Assembly: GCA_002281555.1 (NCBI GenBank)
Contig: NCGJ01000005.1
Span: 124,001 to 188,000, forward strand
From: Hydrogenophilales bacterium 28-61-23
GTDB taxonomy: Bacteria > Pseudomonadota > Gammaproteobacteria > Burkholderiales > Thiobacillaceae
Length of the DNA: 64,000 nucleotides
Direction: 5' to 3'
Each line of letters opens with the position of its first letter. Position 1 is the stretch's first letter. Shown here one piece after another: positions 45,561 through 55,155 of the stretch. Below the pieces are notes generated by a model. That model searched no databases. It had not been told where the DNA came from and saw only the letters and a program-made list of their open reading frames with translations. Position numbers and translations under genes: made by a program.

Positions 45561-46646
45561 ATGGCCCTGCTCGAAATCCGCAACATCACTCGCCGCTTTG
45601 CCGACTTCGAGGCGGTGAGCGAGGTCAGCTTCACGGTGGAAAGCGGCGAGTTCTTCACGCTGCTGGGACCGTCCGGCTGCGGCAAGACCACCATCCTGCG
45701 CATGATCGCCGGCTTCGATCTGCCCGATGCCGGGCAGATACTGCTCGATGGCCGCGATCTGGCGCGCACACCGGCCGAAAAACGCCCGATCCACACGGTG
45801 TTCCAGAGCTACGCGCTGTTTCCACATCTGAGCGTCGGCCAGAACGTCGCGTTTCCGCTGCGCATGGCCGGGGTCGCCGAGACCGAGTTGCGGCGCCGCG
45901 TGCGCGAGACGCTGGAGCAGGTGCATCTGGCCGAACTGGCCGAGCATTACCCGCATGAAATTTCCGGCGGCCAGAAGCAGCGCGTGGCGCTGGCGCGCGG
46001 TCTGGTCAACCGGCCGCGCCTGTTGTTGCTGGACGAACCGCTTGGCGCGCTCGATCTGAAATTGCGCGAGGAAATGCAGCTGGAGCTGATCAAGCTGCAA
46101 CGCGAGGTCGGCGTCACCTTCGTCTTCGTCACCCACGCGCAACCGGAGGCGCTGGCCCTGTCGCACCGCATCGCGGTGATGAACCGGGGCCGCATCGAGC
46201 AATTGGACGAACCCTCACGCATCTACAGTTTTCCGAGCAACCGTTTCGTCGCGGATTTCATCGGCAATTGCAATCTGCTCGAAGCCGCCGTGATCGAACG
46301 GCGCGACGGCCTGCTGCGCCTGGCTGCGGCCGGGCTGGGGGAAATTCGGGCGCCGGCCTCGGATGCTGAGAAGGCGGGCGACAAGGGCGTGCTCGCGCTG
46401 CGCCCGGAGCAGGTACGAATCGGCGCCGCCAACAGTGCCTCGGACGACGCAAACCGCTTCCCCGGCACGGTGCGCGACTTCCTCTATGTCGGCGACGTCA
46501 CCACCTATCAGGTCGCGCTCGACAACGGCTGCCAACTAGCGGCGCTGCGCCCCAACGACGCCCCCGGCCGGGCCCGCTTCTTCGAGGTCGGCGACCGTGT
46601 CACGCTGAGTTGGGCTGCTGACGCAGGGCACTATGTCCGAGACTAA
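45561..46646 (+). CDS. potA: Polyamine-type ABC transporter ATPase (PotA)
   Basis: 361 residues. Walker A LLGPSGCGKTTIL, signature HEISGGQKQRVALARG, Walker B RLLLLDEPLGALDLKL, and the C-terminal TOBE domain with LALRPEQVRIG. The PotA/CysA subfamily is shown by QSYALFPHLSV. It powers uptake of spermidine/putrescine together with the next genes. The 3' end overlaps potB by 14 nt. Confidence 0.92.
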   Translation: MALLEIRNITRRFADFEAVSEVSFTVESGEFFTLLGPSGCGKTTILRMIAGFDLPDAGQILLDGRDLARTPAEKRPIHTVFQSYALFPHLSVGQNVAFPLRMAGVAETELRRRVRETLEQVHLAELAEHYPHEISGGQKQRVALARGLVNRPRLLLLDEPLGALDLKLREEMQLELIKLQREVGVTFVFVTHAQPEALALSHRIAVMNRGRIEQLDEPSRIYSFPSNRFVADFIGNCNLLEAAVIERRDGLLRLAAAGLGEIRAPASDAEKAGDKGVLALRPEQVRIGAANSASDDANRFPGTVRDFLYVGDVTTYQVALDNGCQLAALRPNDAPGRARFFEVGDRVTLSWAADAGHYVRD

Positions 46647-47529
46647 GGACAATCGACTTGCCCGCTGGGCCATCACCGCACCGCCGACGCTGTTCCTGCT
46701 CGCCTTCTTCCTGGTTCCGGCGCTGATCGTGGTGCTGGCCTCGTTCCAGTACCCCGGCGAATTCGGCGGCCTAGCACCGCTGTTCGATCACGGCGACGGG
46801 CGCGAACATGGCCTCACCCTGGAGAACTACCGGTTCTTTGCCAGCGATTTCCTGTTCACGGAAATCTTCCTGCGCTCGTTTGCCGTGGCGACGGCCTCGA
46901 CGCTGATCTGTCTGGTCATGGCCTACCCGGTGGCCTGGTTGATCGCGCGGAGCCCGAAGCGGCACCGCGACTTGTTGGTGCTGCTGGTGATCCTGCCCTT
47001 CGCCAGCAACTTCCTGATCCGCGTCTACGCCTGGATGATCATCCTGGGGCCGCAGGCGGCGCTGGCGCGGATGTTCAACGGCGTGCTTGGCGCCTTCGGT
47101 CTGGAGCCGGTCAGCCTGCTGTTTTCGCCATTCGCGGTGCTGGTCGGCATGGTTTACGTGCATTTGCCGTTCATGATCCTGCCGCTCTACACCAACCTGG
47201 AAAAACACGACCCGGTGCTGCTCGACGCCGCGCAGGACTTGGGCGCCAACGCCTGGCAGCGCTTCTGGCGGGTGACCTGGTCGCTGTCGCTGCCCGGCGT
47301 GTTTTCCGGCTCGGCGCTGGTGTTCATCCCGGTGTTGGGCATGTTCGCGATTCCCGACATCCTCGGCGGCACCCGCGACATGCTGATCGGCAACCTGATC
47401 AAGGACCAGTTCCTCGGCGTGCGCGACTGGCCGTTCGGCGCGACGCTGTCGATTGTGCTGACACTTTGTGTGCTGGCGCTGGCGGGTTTCGCAGCCTGGG
47501 CCGGGAAGGCGAGGCGGGGAGGGGCATGA
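46633..47529 (+). CDS. potB: Polyamine-type ABC permease (PotB)
   Basis: 298 residues with six membrane helices. The cytoplasmic coupling motif is LDAAQDLGANAWQRFWRVTWSLSLPG (EAA loop). PotB-type N-terminus with PPTLFLLAFFLVPALIVVLASFQ. Overlaps potA, ends 3 nt before potC. The substrate is inferred from the complete potABCD order. Confidence 0.92.
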   Translation: MSETKDNRLARWAITAPPTLFLLAFFLVPALIVVLASFQYPGEFGGLAPLFDHGDGREHGLTLENYRFFASDFLFTEIFLRSFAVATASTLICLVMAYPVAWLIARSPKRHRDLLVLLVILPFASNFLIRVYAWMIILGPQAALARMFNGVLGAFGLEPVSLLFSPFAVLVGMVYVHLPFMILPLYTNLEKHDPVLLDAAQDLGANAWQRFWRVTWSLSLPGVFSGSALVFIPVLGMFAIPDILGGTRDMLIGNLIKDQFLGVRDWPFGATLSIVLTLCVLALAGFAAWAGKARRGGA

Positions 47530-47532
47530 AAA

Positions 47533-48312
47533 ATGCGTAAATTGCCCCTCTGGCTGCAACTCGCCGCAGCCGCCACCTTCGCTTTCCTCTATCTGCCGCT
47601 GGTCGTGGTGGTGGCGTATTCGTTCAACGACTCGCGCCTCAACGCCGAGTGGGTCGGCTTCACACTGGACTGGTACCGGGTGCTGTTCGCCGACGAAGAG
47701 ATGCTGCTGGCGGCGCGCAATTCGCTGTTCATCGCGCTGGTGTCGAGCCTGTGCGCCACCCTCCTCGGCACCCTGGCCGGCCTCGCCATCCATCGCTATC
47801 GCCCGCGCTGGCTGCCGTTGCTGGTGATCACGCCGGTGGCGATGCCGGAAATCCTGCTCGGGGTGTCGCTGCTGGTGTTCTTCATCCAGGTGTTGCATCT
47901 GACTTTGGGGCTGCTCTCGGTGGTGCTGGCGCACATCACGTTTTCCATCGGCTTCGTCGCGATCATCGTGCGGGCGCGGCTGGCCGGCATGGACGAAAGC
48001 ATCTTCGAGGCGGCGCGCGACCTCGGCGCCTCCCCGTGGGCAACCTTCCGCCTGGTGACGTTTCCGCTGATCCTGCCTGCGGTGGTGGCCGGCTTCCTGA
48101 TGTCGTTCACGCTGTCCATCGACGACTTCGTCATTACCTTCTTTACTGCCGGGGTGGGTGTGTCGACGCTGCCGTTGCAGATCTATTCGATGATCAAGAT
48201 CGCCGTGACCCCGGAGGTGAACGCCGTCTCGACGCTGCTGATGCTGTTGACGCTGGTGCTGGTGATCGTCGCCTCGCGGCTGGACAAGAGCTTCATGAAG
48301 GGAGGCGCGTGA
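47533..48312 (+). CDS. potC: Polyamine-type ABC permease (PotC)
   Basis: 259 residues, six membrane helices. The EAA loop is FEAARDLGASPWATFRLVTFPLILPAVVAG, followed by FTLSIDDFVITFFTAG, typical of PotC. It partners with PotB in the inner membrane. Stop and potD start share a base (TGATG). Confidence 0.93.
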   Translation: MRKLPLWLQLAAAATFAFLYLPLVVVVAYSFNDSRLNAEWVGFTLDWYRVLFADEEMLLAARNSLFIALVSSLCATLLGTLAGLAIHRYRPRWLPLLVITPVAMPEILLGVSLLVFFIQVLHLTLGLLSVVLAHITFSIGFVAIIVRARLAGMDESIFEAARDLGASPWATFRLVTFPLILPAVVAGFLMSFTLSIDDFVITFFTAGVGVSTLPLQIYSMIKIAVTPEVNAVSTLLMLLTLVLVIVASRLDKSFMKGGA

Positions 48313-49373
48313 TGCGTTGGTTGCTGTTGATCTTCTACGTCGGCTCCAGTTACGCCACCGATACCCTGTATCTCTACAACTGGAACAACTACATCTCCAA
48401 CGCCACCGTCGCTCGCTTCGAGGCGCGCTGCGGCTGCAAGCTGGTGCGGGACTATTACGCCGACAACGAGGAAATGCTGGCCAAGCTGGCGGCGGGCGCG
48501 TCCGGCTACGACCTGATCGTGCCCACCGGCAACGCGGTGGAAGCGCTGCTGCGCTCGAATCAGTTACGGCCGCTGGACAAAACGAAGCTGAACAATCTGG
48601 GCAACCTCAAGCCGGAATTCCTCAACGCCTTCTTCGATCCCGGAAACCGTTATTCAGTCCCCTACGCCTACACGGTGACGCTGCTCGGCTACAACGTCGA
48701 GAAGCTGCGCGCGCTGAATCTGCCGACCGACACCTGGGCGTTGATTTTCGAGCCGCGCTATCTGGAGAAACTCAAGGGCCGGGTCACCGTGCTGGATTCG
48801 CAACGCGAACTGATGGCCGCCGCGCTGCGCTACCTGGGCTATTCGGCGAATGACGCCGACGAAACGAAATGGCAACAAGCGCGCGATCTGATCCTGCGCG
48901 CCAAGCCGTACTGGGCGGCGTTCAATGCGTCGAGTTACATCAAGGAACTGACGGTGGGCAACATCTGGCTGGCGCACGGCTATTCCAGCGACATGTTCCA
49001 GGCACGCGCCGATGCCGAAAAGGCCGGGCGGCCGTTCCACATCGGCTATTCGATTCCGCGCGAAGGCGCCGTGCTGGCGCTCGATTCGATGGTGCTGCAC
49101 AAGACCGGCCGCCAGCCGGAACTGGCGCTGCGTTTCATCGACTTCATGCTGGAAGGGCCGAACTCGGCCGAACTGACCAACCTGATCGGTTCCGGCAACC
49201 CCAACCAGGCCGCGATGCGCTACATCGATGCACGTTTTTTTCAGACAAACGCCGATAATCGCGCGGTTTTTCCGGATGCGTCGGCCATGCGCCGCCTGGA
49301 AATGCTGCGCGACCTGGACCGCAAGCAGCGCCGCGTGCTGAACCGCATCTGGACGGAAATCAAACTGCGTTGA
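48312..49373 (+). CDS. potD: Polyamine-binding periplasmic protein (PotD-like)
   Basis: 353 residues from ATG 48312. A short signal peptide (MRWLLLIFYVGSSYA) is followed by TDTLYLYNWNNYISNATVARFEARCGCKLVRDYYADNEEML, the PotD/PotF opening. Later LIVPTGNAVEALL and PYAYTVTLLGYNVEKL contribute to the ligand cleft. Delivers ligand to PotBC. Polyamine specificity (putrescine or spermidine) cannot be read. Last gene of the operon. Confidence 0.92.
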   Translation: MRWLLLIFYVGSSYATDTLYLYNWNNYISNATVARFEARCGCKLVRDYYADNEEMLAKLAAGASGYDLIVPTGNAVEALLRSNQLRPLDKTKLNNLGNLKPEFLNAFFDPGNRYSVPYAYTVTLLGYNVEKLRALNLPTDTWALIFEPRYLEKLKGRVTVLDSQRELMAAALRYLGYSANDADETKWQQARDLILRAKPYWAAFNASSYIKELTVGNIWLAHGYSSDMFQARADAEKAGRPFHIGYSIPREGAVLALDSMVLHKTGRQPELALRFIDFMLEGPNSAELTNLIGSGNPNQAAMRYIDARFFQTNADNRAVFPDASAMRRLEMLRDLDRKQRRVLNRIWTEIKLR

Positions 49374-49393
49374 ACTCGTGCAAGGATTAGCTC

Positions 49394-50836
49394 ATGTTGC
49401 TTGGCTTCGTCATTCTCTATCTGGTCGTTTCCATCGGCATCGGCATGTATGCCGCCACCAAGGTGCATAACGCGCGCGATTACATTTCCGCCGGCCGTTC
49501 GCTGCCGCTGGTCATGGTACTGGCCATGGTGTTCGCGACCTGGTTCGGCGCGGAGACGGTACTGGGCATTCCCGCCACCTTTCTCCAGGAAGATCTGGGC
49601 GGGCTGATTTCCGACCCGTTCGGCGCATCGCTGTGCCTGGTGCTGTTCGGCCTGTTCTTCGCGAAGAAGCTGTACCGGATGAATCTGATGACCATCGCGG
49701 ACTATTACCGGGAGCGCTACGACCGCCGCGTCGAAGTGGTCACCGGCGTCGCCATCGCGTTGTCCTACCTGGGCTGGGTCTCGGCGCAGATCACCGCGCT
49801 AGGGCTGGTGTTCAACGTGCTGTCCGACGGCCAGATCACCCAGGCGCAGGGCATCCTGATCGGCGCGGCGGTGGTGCTGATGTACACGCTGTACGGCGGC
49901 ATGTGGTCGGTGGCGCTGACTACTTTCTTCCAGATGATCGTCATCGTGCTCGGCCTGTTCTACATCGCCTGGCTGATCTCCGGCCTGACCGGCGGCGTAG
50001 TACCCGTGCTCGAACATGCCGCCGCCAACGACAAGTTTCATTTCTGGCCGGAGTTGAACGCGGTGGCCATGGTGGCGTTCATATCCGGCCTGCTGACCAT
50101 GGGCTTCGGCTCGATTCCACAGCAGGATGTGTTCCAGCGCGCCAACGCGTCGAAGAATGAAAACGTCGCGGTGTGGGGCACTGTGCTGGGCGGCGTCGCC
50201 TATTTTCTGTTCGCCGCCGTGCCGTTGTTCCTGGCTTACTCGGCCAACCTGATCGACCCGGCGTTGACCGCGAAATGGCTGGCCGGGGACAGCCAGAAGC
50301 TGCTGCCGGAACTGGTCAAGGGCCATCTGCCGCTGGCGGCACAGGTGATTTTTTACGGCGCGCTGCTGTCGGTGATCATGTCCACCGCCTCCGGCACGCT
50401 CCTGGCGCCATCGGTGACGATTTCGGAAAACGTGCTCAAGGGCTTCGTCACCCGGCGCAAGCACATGTCGGAACAGAAACTGCTGGTGATAACCCGTTGG
50501 GTGGTGGGCTGTTTTTCGGTGCTGGTGACGCTCTACGCGCTATGGGCGCTGGGCGAGTCGACCGGCATTCATCAAATGGTGGAGAACGCCTACAAGGTCA
50601 CGCTGGTGGTGGCTTTCGTGCCGCTGGTGGCCGGCTTGTACTGGCGGCGCGCCAGCACGCCGGGCGCTTATCTGGCGATCGGGCTCGGCTTGCTGACCTG
50701 GCTGCCGCTCGAGTTTTTCCTGCCGGACGGCGCGATTCCGCCGCAGTTCGCCGGTTTTCTGGCGGCTTGCGCGGGCATGATCGCGGGGTCTTATCTGTAT
50801 GCACCGTCCCGCCCACAACTCAAGCCGCACGCCTGA
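49394..50836 (+). CDS. Sodium:solute symporter (SSS family)
   Basis: 480 residues, about 13 membrane helices. SSS features: LVVSIGIGMYAATKV at the N-terminus, AMVFATWFGAETVLGIPATF, GLLTMGFGSIPQQDVFQRANASKNE, and the sodium-site region VIMSTASGTLLAPSVTISENVLKGF. Takes up a small solute with sodium; substrate unassigned. It starts 20 nt after potD on the same strand, so it may be cotranscribed with the polyamine transporter. Confidence 0.9.
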   Translation: MLLGFVILYLVVSIGIGMYAATKVHNARDYISAGRSLPLVMVLAMVFATWFGAETVLGIPATFLQEDLGGLISDPFGASLCLVLFGLFFAKKLYRMNLMTIADYYRERYDRRVEVVTGVAIALSYLGWVSAQITALGLVFNVLSDGQITQAQGILIGAAVVLMYTLYGGMWSVALTTFFQMIVIVLGLFYIAWLISGLTGGVVPVLEHAAANDKFHFWPELNAVAMVAFISGLLTMGFGSIPQQDVFQRANASKNENVAVWGTVLGGVAYFLFAAVPLFLAYSANLIDPALTAKWLAGDSQKLLPELVKGHLPLAAQVIFYGALLSVIMSTASGTLLAPSVTISENVLKGFVTRRKHMSEQKLLVITRWVVGCFSVLVTLYALWALGESTGIHQMVENAYKVTLVVAFVPLVAGLYWRRASTPGAYLAIGLGLLTWLPLEFFLPDGAIPPQFAGFLAACAGMIAGSYLYAPSRPQLKPHA

Positions 50837-50912
50837 TCAATAATGCATAGTTTTGGGAAATGCAGCTTGCAGGTTCAAACTGGCGTCGTAAAGCCGGCTT
50901 GAGTCGTCCACC

Positions 50913-51689
50913 ATGAAAATCATTCCAATCCCGATCCCGTCGCCCAAGACCAAGGTCATCAAATGCCGGCACTGTGGAAGTACCGAGGTACGCCCATCCC
51001 ATAAATCGTCGGGCACCGGCTCACGCATCACCTATCGCTGCCTAGCCTGCAAACGCCATTTCAGAGTCGGCTCGCAGCTCCCGAATATAAAAATCGTTGT
51101 CGCGGGCGGCGCGATCCTCGCCGTGCTTCTGATCGCATCGGCGGCAATCTTTTTTAGCGCGGAATCGGATGACCCGCTCAATCAGCCCGATGCCGATGTG
51201 CACAATCGCGCGGCGATGACCCAAGCGCAGCGGAAAGCCAGGCAGGGCGATAGCCAGGCTCAATACCAGCTGGGCTGGTTCCACTGGCAGAACGCCGAAT
51301 ACCAGCAAGCCTACAAGTGGCTTAAAGCCGCCGCCGACCAGGGCCATACCGAGGCCGAATACCTGCTTGGCATGGCTTATCTGAACGGGCGCGGCACCGT
51401 ACAAAACTACCGCGACGCCATGGCCATGTTCAGCAAATCCGCCCTGCGCGGCCACATGGAGGCGCAGTACCACTTGGGCATTATTTACCGCGACGGTTTG
51501 TCCACTCCGCCCGACAAGGAATCGGCTTACCTCTGGCTCAACATCGCGGCCGCGGACGGCCACGAAGAAGCCCTTCAATATCGCGACAAGCTCGCCTTGG
51601 CCATGACCACGGAAGAGATCACCCGCGCCCAGGAAGCCAGCGCGCGGACGATTAGCCAGATCGCCGGCGCAAAAGCGGGCAAACCGTAA
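50913..51689 (+). CDS. Zinc-ribbon, membrane-anchored Sel1-repeat protein
   Basis: 258 residues. An N-terminal zinc ribbon (CRHCGSTEVRPSH, then YRCLACKRHF) is followed by one transmembrane helix (about 60-82) and then Sel1/TPR-like repeats (QAQYQLGWFHWQNAEYQQAYKWLKAAADQGH, EAEYLLGMAYLNGRGTVQNYRDAM, EAQYHLGIIYRDGL). The zinc ribbon is cytoplasmic by the usual topology and the repeats would be periplasmic. A scaffold role is inferred. Neighbours give no clue. Confidence 0.8.
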   Translation: MKIIPIPIPSPKTKVIKCRHCGSTEVRPSHKSSGTGSRITYRCLACKRHFRVGSQLPNIKIVVAGGAILAVLLIASAAIFFSAESDDPLNQPDADVHNRAAMTQAQRKARQGDSQAQYQLGWFHWQNAEYQQAYKWLKAAADQGHTEAEYLLGMAYLNGRGTVQNYRDAMAMFSKSALRGHMEAQYHLGIIYRDGLSTPPDKESAYLWLNIAAADGHEEALQYRDKLALAMTTEEITRAQEASARTISQIAGAKAGKP

Positions 51690-51806
51690 TCCCGGCCCGC
51701 CGAATGGGCATAGCCCGCGAGCCTTCTGCGATCCTGGCGCTGAACTCGCGCGGACGCTGTCGACAAACTCGGGTAGGCTTGCCGCCGGATCAAACCGGAG
51801 CCTGAT

Positions 51807-52880
51807 GTGGCAAGGTCGCTCGCCAAGGCCGGCAATCGCAGCCGGCTGAAAACCTTCAACGCGCTGTATCTGGTGTTTCTCGCCATCGCCAGCCTGTATC
51901 CGCTTACCGGCTGGCTGCCGCTGCACACCTGGTCGGCCGACTTCCTCTCCGCCGCCTGGCCGCGTTACATCACGCGCACCGACCTTGCCACCAATCTGAT
52001 TGTTTATGTCCCGCTCGGCTACGGCCTGGCGCTCTGGTTCGCGACCCCCGGCCATGGCGCGCGCGGCGTGCTGACCGCAACCGGCGGCGGCATCTTGCTG
52101 AGCCTGCTGCTGGAAAGTGGGCAGGCCTTGCTGCCCGGTCGGATCGCCTCCAATCTGGATATGCTGGTCAATGGACTGGGCACGCTGACCGGCGCCCTGC
52201 TTGTCCTGCACCACGGCCGCTGGCTGCGGGCAGGGCGGGTGTTGCAGGGCTGGCGAATGCGCTGGTTTCATGCCGGCCTCGCGACAAATATCGGCCTGGC
52301 GATATTGCTGCTCTGGTTTATCGCCCAATTCGCGCTGTTGCCGTTTCCCGGCATAGGCTGGCTGGAGTTGCATCTGCGCCCGATCGACACGCCGCCCGAC
52401 GCGCTGGACAAAATCAATCTGTCCTGGTTCGCGGCGGTGTTTCTCGAAATGGCGGTGCTTGGCGCTTTTGCCGCCAACCTGCTGCGGCCGGGACGTTATG
52501 TCGGCGCCATGCTGCTGTGCCTGAGCCTGGCTTTCGTGATGAAACTGCTGGCCGCGACGATACTGCTCAAACTGAAGGTCGTCGGCGGCGTCCTGTCGCT
52601 GGAAACGCTGGCCGGTTTTCTGCTCGCATTCTGGCTGCTGTTGCTGCCCGCGGTCTCCCGCCATCGAAAGTCGGTGGCGTTGACCTGCATCGCGGTACTG
52701 GTCCTGGCGCGGCTTGGGCTGGCCAACGACTTTCTGCCCCATGCCAGTTTTCTGAACATCGTCGGCCTGGCGAAACACCTGGGCGTGATCTGGCCGGTGT
52801 TGGCCGGAGTCTGGTTGCTGGCCGAACCGGCCGCCCGTAAGCCTCAGGCCGCCGCGCGCACGCTCGAGGCTCGCTCGTAA
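51807..52880 (+). CDS. VanZ-like membrane protein
   Basis: 357 residues, about nine to ten membrane helices. The VanZ-type core is in residues about 50-135: TDLATNLIVYVPLGYGLAL and LLLESGQALLPGRIASNLDMLVNGLGTLTGALL (Glu-x-x-Gln, later Asp and Gly-rich helix). Its function is unknown; VanZ-like proteins often occur with exopolysaccharide/exosortase loci. It is convergent with the 754-residue ligase gene and the only plus-strand gene of this locus. Confidence 0.78.
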   Translation: MARSLAKAGNRSRLKTFNALYLVFLAIASLYPLTGWLPLHTWSADFLSAAWPRYITRTDLATNLIVYVPLGYGLALWFATPGHGARGVLTATGGGILLSLLLESGQALLPGRIASNLDMLVNGLGTLTGALLVLHHGRWLRAGRVLQGWRMRWFHAGLATNIGLAILLLWFIAQFALLPFPGIGWLELHLRPIDTPPDALDKINLSWFAAVFLEMAVLGAFAANLLRPGRYVGAMLLCLSLAFVMKLLAATILLKLKVVGGVLSLETLAGFLLAFWLLLLPAVSRHRKSVALTCIAVLVLARLGLANDFLPHASFLNIVGLAKHLGVIWPVLAGVWLLAEPAARKPQAAARTLEARS

Positions 52881-52887
52881 TGGCCCT

Positions 52888-55152
52888 CTAGCGGCTCGCC
52901 CAGGCGGAACGCGACGGGCCGGATAACGCGGTCACGAATAACATCAGGTAAGCAATAAAGATCACCCGCGGCATGTCCAGCAGGCCGCCAAACAAGCCCA
53001 CGGTCAGAAAACTCGCCATGGCGGTACTGACTGTGAAACCCCAGGCGTTACCCTGCCGGGCGCGATGGACGGCGGCGGCCAGGGTAGAGGCAAGAAAACC
53101 GAGCAGGCCGACCAGGCCCAACGCGCCTTGATCGAAATAGATATGCACCAGCAGGTTTTTGATATGCCAGGGCAGGTGATTGAAGTCGTAATACGGGAAC
53201 CAGCGTTCCATGCCGCGCGAGAAATCGCCATTGACCAGCCACTCGCGCCCTTGCGCATCTTTCAGGCTGACGTTGTCGATTTCTACCAGCGTACCCGGCC
53301 GGTTCAGATATTCGTAGCGCCGCCAGTTCATGAACTCCAGCAGCAGGGGCTGTCGTCCGGTCCAGCCCCGTTCGCCCAGATCCCCGATGTTGAATTGCCA
53401 GCTGACCCGCCGCCATTGTCCATGGGTATTTTCGAGATGCTTGTTCAGTTCGCGGAATTGCGCGGGCGTGTCCGACTGTTGCAGGATGTTGCGCCGATAC
53501 AGCATGGCGCGCAGCCAGAGACGTTCGTCATCGGTGCGGGCATCCAGCGACAAGGTGAAAGCCTCGCCTGCGGGCAATGCGACGCGTTGCGTCATGCGCG
53601 CATCCTGGCCGCCGCCCAGCGCCAGTACCGTGTTGCCGTCCGCGCCGCGTTTGAACTGATAGGTTCCGATATCGTTCTGCAACCCGGCCCAGAGATATTC
53701 CGCCGGGAATCGGCCCACCCCCATGCCGAACAACTGCGTGGTCCAATCGGCGGGCATCAGATTGAGCGCCTCATGCCAATGATTTTCGCGCGTGACCATA
53801 TCGACCCGATTGCCCGCCAGACGTTTTTCCATGCGCGCGCCGAGCAATGCCGGCGTCACCACGGCAATGCAGCCGGAGACCAGCATCATGGTCAACGCCA
53901 CACCCTTGTATCCGGTCGGCGCGACCAGACGATGCCCGGACCAATAGCCGCCCGCGCCAACCAGGACGGCCAGAGCGAGCAAAGTCGATGTGGGGAAATC
54001 GGGATTCAGCCGGACGCCGTTCATTGCCCAGGCCGCCCCGACGATCGCCAGCAAGGCGAACGCCGCCCCCCAGGGCAAGCTTTTCTTCGCGCTGAATGCG
54101 CCGCCCCACAACGCGCCGGCCCAAGCGAGCAAACCGATCAGCACCGTATAAAAACCGGCCGGGGTATAGAGCCCGACCAGGGCAAGTGGACTCAACACGC
54201 CGAGCAAGGTCAGAAAATCCTGCCGTCTCGCGGTCTTGTGAGCCGCGTGTGGAAAGAAATGCAGTCCCGCCGCCATCGCCAGGCCGGCAAACAAAGCCAG
54301 GTAGGTTGCGCGCGAGAAAGTGCAGACCACCGCATACAGCGCCAACACAAAGAACAAACCGCCCAGCCAGGCCCAACGACGTTTTTTCGCCTGCGCGGCC
54401 GCCAACAAACCGAATGGCCAGGTCATCGCCATGAAACTGTCTATCGCCTCTCCACCGGTATGCATTTCAGAAAACAGGCCGGTGATGCGGTACTTGGTGC
54501 CGAAATCGAGCAGATGCGCAACGACGGCCGCCACCGAGCCGGACTCCAGCGCCGTATTGACGACGCCGCGTTCCCACATCGCCACCAAGCCCATGGCGGC
54601 GCCGGCCGCAGCCAGGCCCCAAGCCAGCGTCATGCGGGCGCGAACATGGTCTTCGCGCAGCAACGCCACCAAACCGGGCAACAGCAACAGCGCCCAGACG
54701 AAACCTTTGGCCAGACGCACCGCATGCCAGTTGCTGTAATAGGTGGACAGCTCGATGGCATCCAGCGGCGGCAACGGCCACAGGCCGCGCAATGTACTCA
54801 CCGCATAGGAAATACTCAGCAAACCGAGGAACAGCCATTGCGCCGGGGTCAAGCGTATGCTCAGCGCATAGCGCCCCGTAGCCAGGAATACGCCGAGGCT
54901 GACGGCCAGCACCAGGTCGTAATCTTCCAGGTACATGCTGCCACTCCAGGGCGCCAGGTTGACCAGGGCCAGCCAAAGCGGCAGCGCGAACAGCAACAGA
55001 TGCGGTCGCCACAGGCCCAATGCGGCATAAGCCAGGAGCCCGACACCGAGTTCAAACCGGGCAAAGGGGTAGGACTGCAACGCAAAACCCGCCAATGACA
55101 AACACGGCAAGGCGCACAACAAGAGAAAGAGGCGGCCGCGCGTCATGGCCAC
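52888..55152 (-). CDS. O-antigen ligase-like protein with large exported insert
   Basis: 754 residues. The N-terminal two thirds (to about 440) have about 12 membrane helices with a Wzy/WaaL-like centre (TFSRATYLALFAGLAMAAG). A soluble region of roughly 230 residues (about 450-680) follows. It includes a sandwich-like segment (TQRVALPAGEAFTLSLDARTDDERLWLRAMLYRR, VEIDNVSLKDAQGREWLVNGDFSRGM) resembling carbohydrate-binding modules. The last two or three helices end the protein. It polymerises or ligates glycans in the inner membrane, by family analogy. The size is well above the usual 400-450 aa. Confidence 0.75.
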   Translation of the reverse strand: MAMTRGRLFLLLCALPCLSLAGFALQSYPFARFELGVGLLAYAALGLWRPHLLLFALPLWLALVNLAPWSGSMYLEDYDLVLAVSLGVFLATGRYALSIRLTPAQWLFLGLLSISYAVSTLRGLWPLPPLDAIELSTYYSNWHAVRLAKGFVWALLLLPGLVALLREDHVRARMTLAWGLAAAGAAMGLVAMWERGVVNTALESGSVAAVVAHLLDFGTKYRITGLFSEMHTGGEAIDSFMAMTWPFGLLAAAQAKKRRWAWLGGLFFVLALYAVVCTFSRATYLALFAGLAMAAGLHFFPHAAHKTARRQDFLTLLGVLSPLALVGLYTPAGFYTVLIGLLAWAGALWGGAFSAKKSLPWGAAFALLAIVGAAWAMNGVRLNPDFPTSTLLALAVLVGAGGYWSGHRLVAPTGYKGVALTMMLVSGCIAVVTPALLGARMEKRLAGNRVDMVTRENHWHEALNLMPADWTTQLFGMGVGRFPAEYLWAGLQNDIGTYQFKRGADGNTVLALGGGQDARMTQRVALPAGEAFTLSLDARTDDERLWLRAMLYRRNILQQSDTPAQFRELNKHLENTHGQWRRVSWQFNIGDLGERGWTGRQPLLLEFMNWRRYEYLNRPGTLVEIDNVSLKDAQGREWLVNGDFSRGMERWFPYYDFNHLPWHIKNLLVHIYFDQGALGLVGLLGFLASTLAAAVHRARQGNAWGFTVSTAMASFLTVGLFGGLLDMPRVIFIAYLMLFVTALSGPSRSAWASR

Positions 55153-55155
55153 GGC

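Noticed and set aside
53065-55098. 677-codon plus-strand frame opposite the O-antigen-ligase-like gene
   Set aside because: Antisense shadow; the minus frame has signal and membrane helices, the plus frame is Gln/Arg/His-rich with no domain.
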